Assembly: GCA_025331445.1 (NCBI GenBank)
Contig: JAIWNE010000063.1
Location: forward strand, 124,001 to 188,000
Reading direction: 5' to 3'
Origin: Blakeslea trispora
Lineage: Eukaryota > Mucoromycota > Mucoromycetes > Mucorales > Choanephoraceae
Length of the DNA: 64,000 bases
The notes under the pieces were generated by a model. That model saw nothing but the letters and a program-made list of their open reading frames with translations. It was not told the origin of the DNA and searched no databases. This document shows, piece by piece, positions 58,866 to 64,000 of this stretch. Both the position numbers and the translations under genes were made by a program. Numbering within the stretch: position 1 is the first letter of the stretch; each line of letters starts with the position of its first letter.

Positions 58866-59498
58866 CTAGGAGTCAATTGAGCCTCCTTTGGCAGCAATCA
58901 CTTTTTTCATGCGTGATGGCATGCTTGAAATAGTTTTGTCGAGGTTTTCGACAGTGATACTGTTCCAAGCATCCACCAGCATCTCCTCATTGCTTTTCTG
59001 GCCTTTAAACCTGGACCAGTCTTGATGGAAGCGTCGCTTCATTTCACTCCAGACGTTCTCAATGGAGTTGAGATCAGGAGATTGAGCAGGCCACTCTATT
59101 TTCTCAACCCCATTGAGATCCCTCCACTCCTTGACTGCCTGGGCAGTGTGGATGCTGGCATTGTCTTCCATCAAGACGGATCCAGGATTGCTCCGGAGAA
59201 AGTCCAGAAGAACAGGCTTGTAGACCAGGTCTACAAAATCCCTGCTTGTTCTTCTGTCTTTGGGCAAGAACACCAACTCGGACTTGTTGTGGCCACAAAT
59301 AGCCCCCCAAACCATAACGCTGGTCCTTCCACTCTTGAAGGAAGGCTTCAAGCAGTCCTTCTTGTACTTCTCCTCGGCCAGTCTCCAGACACCACGGCGT
59401 AGAGGGTGTATATAGTGACTCAAATAATTGGGAAATAACCCTGCGAAATATTTGTTTTTTTCATATGCGGTTTCAACGAAAAATAGGCAGAAACACAA
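58866..59498 (-). pseudogene. 5'-truncated Tc1/mariner (DD34E) transposase
   Basis: One open frame ending KKVIAAKGGSIDS-stop. Recognisable sequence begins at RRGVWRLAEEKYKKDCLKPS, followed by SGRTSVMVWGAICG, SVLMEDNASIHTAQ (second catalytic Asp) and AQSPDLNSIENVWSEMKRR (Glu); 34 residues separate Asp and Glu. The helix-turn-helix region and the first catalytic Asp are missing, and the ~25 residues before RRGVW do not look like the family. It is not closely related to the element at 45.3 kb. Confidence 0.88.
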
Positions 59499-61268
59499 GA
59501 ATTGGGCCGTGGGTAAAGTATTATACGAGCTTACTTTGAATAGGAGTGCTTTATAGTCGAATCATATCTAACTCAGGTCTCAAAGGGGAGTTATAGTAAC
59601 AAATGGCCTTTAGAGTATATAGTAATGATGATTTAACAAGTTTTAGAAGTATAAGCAATAAATAGGCAAATCGTATCGCTTTAATTTTCGGATGAGCTTG
59701 GCATATGATTGGATTATTTAGCTATAATGGGCAATCAAGCTTCTTTACTTTTATTAATTTGAATCAAATAAATGCTATATATGGGTTCTTCTTTAGGTTG
59801 ATTTGTAGCTCAGACGTTCTTTTTTGTAATAGGGATGCTGCATTAGGTAGATCCAGATAGATTGGTATGCTTGGCTTTGATTTAGGTACCTTTTGGGATC
59901 ATGGGAAGCAGTATAGGAAGCAGAAATGAATTAATTTTCATGATTAGAGCCTTCAGTAAGCACCTTAATCGCTTTGCAGTAGCTGCGCTTGAAAAGATAT
60001 ACAGCCTTAACCGAGAGTAATTTTTTTCGTAATTTTTCTTTCTTGACAGCCAACTTGAAGCAACATGCAAGGTCATGAGCAACACCAAGTAAGAGATCAC
60101 TCGACACCAGTACATACAAGAGTCAGAAACAATAGAAGTAGAAAGCAAATAGCATAGAAAGTCTAAAAACACAAAAAAATAAAGATGAGACGCGATCCTT
60201 TACGCATGTACTTTGTCATGAGCATGTTGATTCCGTTAGTTGCGATTAGGTACCTCATGAGTCCAGCCAACAGTAAGAGCAACAGCCAGAAGTGAACAGT
60301 TGATAAAGAGGAATTCACTCGGTAAGATAGCAGAGTAAAAATAGTCTGAAAGCGGTATTTCACTTGTCACGAAAGAGATTCAAAGCGATGAGGCAAGCTC
60401 ATCTGAGATGGAGCACCCATGTAAGCATGAGCAAAGGCAGGAAGACACAAAAAGAAGAAAAACACAAGCAGTAAAGTTGGAAGGAACCCCAAGTTCAACC
60501 AAAAAGAGATTCGGCAACCTTCAAAAGCACAGACCATAGTAGTGGAAGGAGAATAGGCGGATAAAGAGCATTTCTTGAAGATGAGGTAGAGAGATGGCGA
60601 CATGAGAAGAGACCAAGTACTCGAACGACGGTATATCAGAGAGAAACTGTAATCTAAAAAGCTAGGACAACAACCAGTGACAATACTTAGAGAGGTGGAC
60701 CACATGTACACATAAGAAAGAAGGTAGACATGAACAAATCAGACATAGGATGGAAGCATGGTAGGCGATTGGATATACGATTGTCAAAGGGTTTCAAGGC
60801 AATGACTACAAATAGAGCAAGTTAGTAGATGCAATGTATACAGTAGCATTTGAACATATAAATGGAGAAATCGAAGGACCTTAGACAAGAGTAACTTGAA
60901 AAAGACGCATCAATCCAAATAGGCTGCCCTTTAAAAGATGGTATACAGAAAATAATCAAAGAGGTATAAATTTGAGTAGCATGGTATAGCGCAGGCAGTT
61001 TGGATAAAAGAGTCATTGATGAGTTGGCAGAAAGCAATACAGAAGAGTGTAACATGGATAAAGGATTGTCTATCAAAGTCAATGATGAGCATCTACACTA
61101 GTATATATCAATTGGATGATAAACAGATATATACAGATGATGAGTTGGAAGAAGCAAAAAAAAACAAGAAGAGAAGCGTAGTCGAGTTGTTGAGATGTTG
61201 TCATCATAAGGTGATATACATGTAGCTATTGTGAAATAAAAGAGTTAGTGATGTTGATGGATTATATG

Positions 61269-61309
<41 letters not shown>

Positions 61310-62982
61310 ATAAAAGTGCTTACCTTTTGCTGTGCATTTAATGAAAAAAAAAAGAGGAAAAAGAAAATGGGGGATTGAAAAAAAAATGGCCAGTATATAT
61401 GAGAAATATGGCAGTGATGGGAAGAAAGTATGATTTCATTGACAGATTCAAGCTAAAATCATACTGAAAAGGATAATGTCTTGGATTTGCATAAACAAAT
61501 GTTATTGGTCATTAATTAAAGGAACTCTTTAATAAAAGGGGTTGCGAAAGAGGTCTTCAGAAGACATTGTGCAAACAAAGTGTAAACCCAAACTTGAAGC
61601 AGAGCCGAAGGTATGGATATGGATGAAACAATTTCACTAATGAGAGTAGAATGCTTAGTATTAAGTTGTATTATCACCATTCTTACTGTAAAGTGTTGCT
61701 TCATTTTGTGATTTAAAAGAATAGGATTGTTAGACAAGATGTTAAAAGTTGAAAACGAAAAGATAGTTTATTTAACTGGACAGTTAAATGATTTGAACAC
61801 CAACTTAACACTTTTTGTATTGACTTGAATGATGGACAATAATAGAGAGAAACTTTTATCTGAATGTATCCATTAAAACATGATTAATCGTAACGAATAG
61901 ATATATACTTCAATGATGAACGTAGATCCACTGAGACGGAACATGTAAACAAATGAAATGGAAAAACTGACTTAGTAAAGTATCGACTCAATATAGTAAA
62001 TCTGATCATCATTCATTTTTCAGCCAACAATCATTAGAAAATTGGTTCATCAATGGATATCGCATGCTGTACTCTCAATTCAATCATAGTCGCTTTCTAA
62101 AACAGTGGCAATAGCTCTTGTTGACCCTTTTCATTTGAGAATAAACCAAACGAATTTGTTACCAAATGCCTGTTGAATGAGTATAGAAGTAAATGATATT
62201 CCTATCGATCTTCATGATTAAGATAATGTAAATAAGGGCGTCACGTTTAATACTTGCTTTCAAACAAGCCGTACCAATACATTCTGTCCTTTAAAGGCAC
62301 TACGTGTTATAGTTAGCCTTACTTGAGATATGGACTATAAAAAAAAGCTAGTGATTTAACATCATGATTCGAATTTGTTTTATCCCAAAAGCAATACTTA
62401 TAGGATATGGTAAAAGCATTTTGCCTATTTTGCAATTGTAATCATAGAGTAAAGTTCATTCTTGCAGTTAACAATTAATAAAGCGAGAGATAATTTGAAC
62501 ACGGTTGTGATAATCTAAGAAGAGAGAACAATGTTGTTAATCGCTATATATGCGAGTCTGTTTGCCCTTTTTGCTTCGAGATGCTTGGTTACGGGGTTTG
62601 AGACGAGAATGTGCAAGTTGTCAAGAAGCCTTTTCAAGTTAAGCATGTATGAAAGAAAAAGAGAAGGAAAGAAATCAAGGCTGATTTAATGTTACATAAG
62701 ATATCAGACAATGCATATTAAGATGCTTGGCTGCTTTTCCTTTGACTGTAACGATTCAATTAGTGATCATCAGTTGTATACAAAGACGACGCATTTTTTT
62801 TTAAGAACCACTTCTTTCTTTTTTACCTCTACCTTTATTTTACAAAGAAATTGCGAAGGAGACATACTTTACGTACAAAGAAGTAATGGAATATAAATAA
62901 ATAGCGGAAATGCAGTAACAAGAAGATGATTAAATAAATAAGGAAAATATACTTTAAATGATATATTTGTTAATAGGTATGA
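59499..62982. other. 3.5-kb AT-rich region, no gene recognised
   Basis: The + strand from 60180 to 61230 is purine-rich. The minus strand therefore shows hydrophobic open frames (e.g. 60367-60711 and 60822-61082) without domain signatures; I do not support them as genes. A run of 41 A lies at 61276-61316. No terminal repeats or tRNA signals are seen. Confidence 0.4.
61276..61316 (+). repeat. Poly(A) run of 41 bases
   Basis: Uninterrupted A from 61276 to 61316. It could be the tail of a retroposed sequence lying to its left, but I found no target duplication. Confidence 0.9.
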
Positions 62983-64000
62983 TTAAACAAGATCTTCACC
63001 TCTCAACCTTGGCGTCAACTTTTCATGATATTTGGCATCAAGCCAGATAACAGCAAGCCTACTAGGGTCTCGGCTACATTTTACCAGTCCAACTACCTTG
63101 ATTATGTCTTTTACATCGCAAACCATAACACCGTTAGCTGACAAGTTATCAGAATAGTCAACCGTAATGATACCATGACCATTCATATCCGTTCGACGAA
63201 ACACAGACAAGAGAGCCAAAAAACGAGTGCTGGTGTTTTGCGTGTGTTGAAAGAAGGTAATAACTTGACCAACATACCAAAATCTTCTTCGACTATAGTT
63301 AAACATTTGTTAGAAGGTATTCGACTTTTAGACAGATTGATTACTATATGTACCTGTTATATGATTTGGCTTCAAACAAAACAAAGTAATTTGGCCGAGA
63401 GAGTTGAGACTGATAACGCTTGTACCATCTAGAGTGGACCACTACACTATCTTTCAGCATACGGGCAGCTAACACAACCTTAGGATGACTAGTCACAGAT
63501 CCGGATTGACCCACACGATTATAAAATCGAAGTAATGCATCCAAAAATACATCCATGTCGATGTTGATGACTTGAGTTGACATGCTCAGATACAAGGTCT
63601 CGAATTTCGCCCAAAGTTGGGGGTAAGTTCCATCATTGCTTGGGTGATCCATATAATCATTAACTTCTATCTCTTTTCTTGTTGACAAGCGCTCATTTTG
63701 CAGTTTTCGGTTTAGGTCACGATAATAGTTGGCCCTATTAATATGTTACTACTTTCAGGTACCGGCTTTGATGGTGATTTAATCAAGTTGGTGTACTTCT
63801 TGATGGTTCTTTTCCAAGATCGACAGGAATAATATCGCAAAGGGCCATGTTGTCGAATTAAATCAGCCACATGATAAACTGAAAAAGTGGCAGTTCATAG
63901 TCCAAACCCGGTTGTTGAGTCGACCAGCAATGTTCTCTTCCAGCAGAAAATCACCCCATTTGAAAAAGAAGCTATTTCAATTACAATTCGTTAGAGTTCA
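62983..64000 (-). CDS. C-terminal part of a Tnp2/KDZ-like transposon protein, runs off the window
   Basis: Exons 63292-62983 and 63354 upstream, joined by a 61-nt intron (GTACAT...TATAG) in phase. Going upstream from the stop it shows RRRFWYVGQVITFFQH, TRFLALLSVFRRTDMNGHGI and VCDVKDIIKVVGLVKCS. The exon before has RWYKRYQSQLSRPNYFVLFE, HPKVVLAARMLKDSVVVHSR and RANYYRDLNRKLQNERLSTR. Further upstream, in a shifted frame, is HVADLIRQHGPLRYYSCRSW and PVPESSNIL. This order resembles the part after the catalytic core in CACTA/Tnp2 and KDZ transposons. Near 63738 the frame changes by one base without an intron, so this copy may be broken. The core lies beyond the right edge. Confidence 0.55.

Noticed and set aside
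59022..59402. 126-codon + strand frame
   Set aside because: Antisense shadow of the truncated Tc1 transposase.
60367..61082. Hydrophobic minus-strand frames that look like membrane proteins
   Set aside because: They are the expected complement of a purine-rich + strand; no continuous gene structure or family motif.
1..64000. CRISPR arrays, rRNA genes, intact tRNA genes, bacterial operons
   Set aside because: None seen; no regularly spaced repeats of the CRISPR type, and gene structure is clearly eukaryotic.

Overview
The window looks like a chromosome segment from an early-diverging fungus, most likely Mucoromycota (Mucorales-like); this is inference. The reasons are AT-rich DNA, genes with many 45-100-nt GT-AG introns, a hybrid histidine kinase, a mitochondrial SDHB, COPII SEC24, INO1 and TPT1 in eukaryotic form, and a mobile-element set (Tc1/mariner, MULE, Crypton, a non-LTR retrotransposon and a Tnp2/KDZ-like element) of the kind common in that group. 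I joined exons by hand and checked that the summed exon lengths keep the reading frame. For the genes marked with exon lists the totals divide by three and end at a stop.

Left half (0.5-45 kb) is ordinary gene space. In order it holds an unrecognised 570-aa protein (-), thiamine pyrophosphokinase (-), mitochondrial HSP10 (+), a PX-domain protein (+), a METTL2/TRM140-type tRNA m3C methyltransferase (+), and a secreted subtilisin-inhibitor-like protein (+) standing alone in a 5-kb gene-poor stretch. Next come WDR70 (+), a decayed zinc-finger gene, and a peroxisomal 2,4-dienoyl-CoA reductase (+) that converges on SEC24 (-). A run of minus-strand genes follows (SEC24, SDHB, a 1748-aa PAS hybrid histidine kinase, a class III aminotransferase), then a 4.4-kb gene-poor stretch, an M28 aminopeptidase (+), tRNA 2'-phosphotransferase (+), a fungal transcription-factor-domain protein (+) and inositol-3-phosphate synthase (+).

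Right part (45-64 kb) is a transposon island with no recognisable host gene. Its contents in order are a decayed Tc1/mariner element, a minus-strand LINE reverse-transcriptase fragment (YADD), a MITE that has a sister copy 35 kb to the left, and a MULE (about 98-bp terminal inverted repeats) whose transposase appears to be spliced to an OTU cysteine-protease domain. After these come a second, unrelated MULE (about 130-bp inverted repeats), a Crypton tyrosine recombinase with one internal stop, a 5'-truncated DD34E Tc1 transposase, and the C-terminal part of a Tnp2/KDZ-like gene running off the right edge. A second fragment of that last family lies at 55.1 kb.

The host genes are mostly housekeeping (thiamine cofactor, mitochondrial folding and respiration, tRNA modification and splicing, vesicle coat, lipid oxidation, inositol) and show no pathway cluster. 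The most unusual items are the SSI-type inhibitor in a fungus, the MULE-OTU fusion with its frameshifts, very small initial or internal coding exons, and premature stops in several elements that all fit C-to-T type changes.
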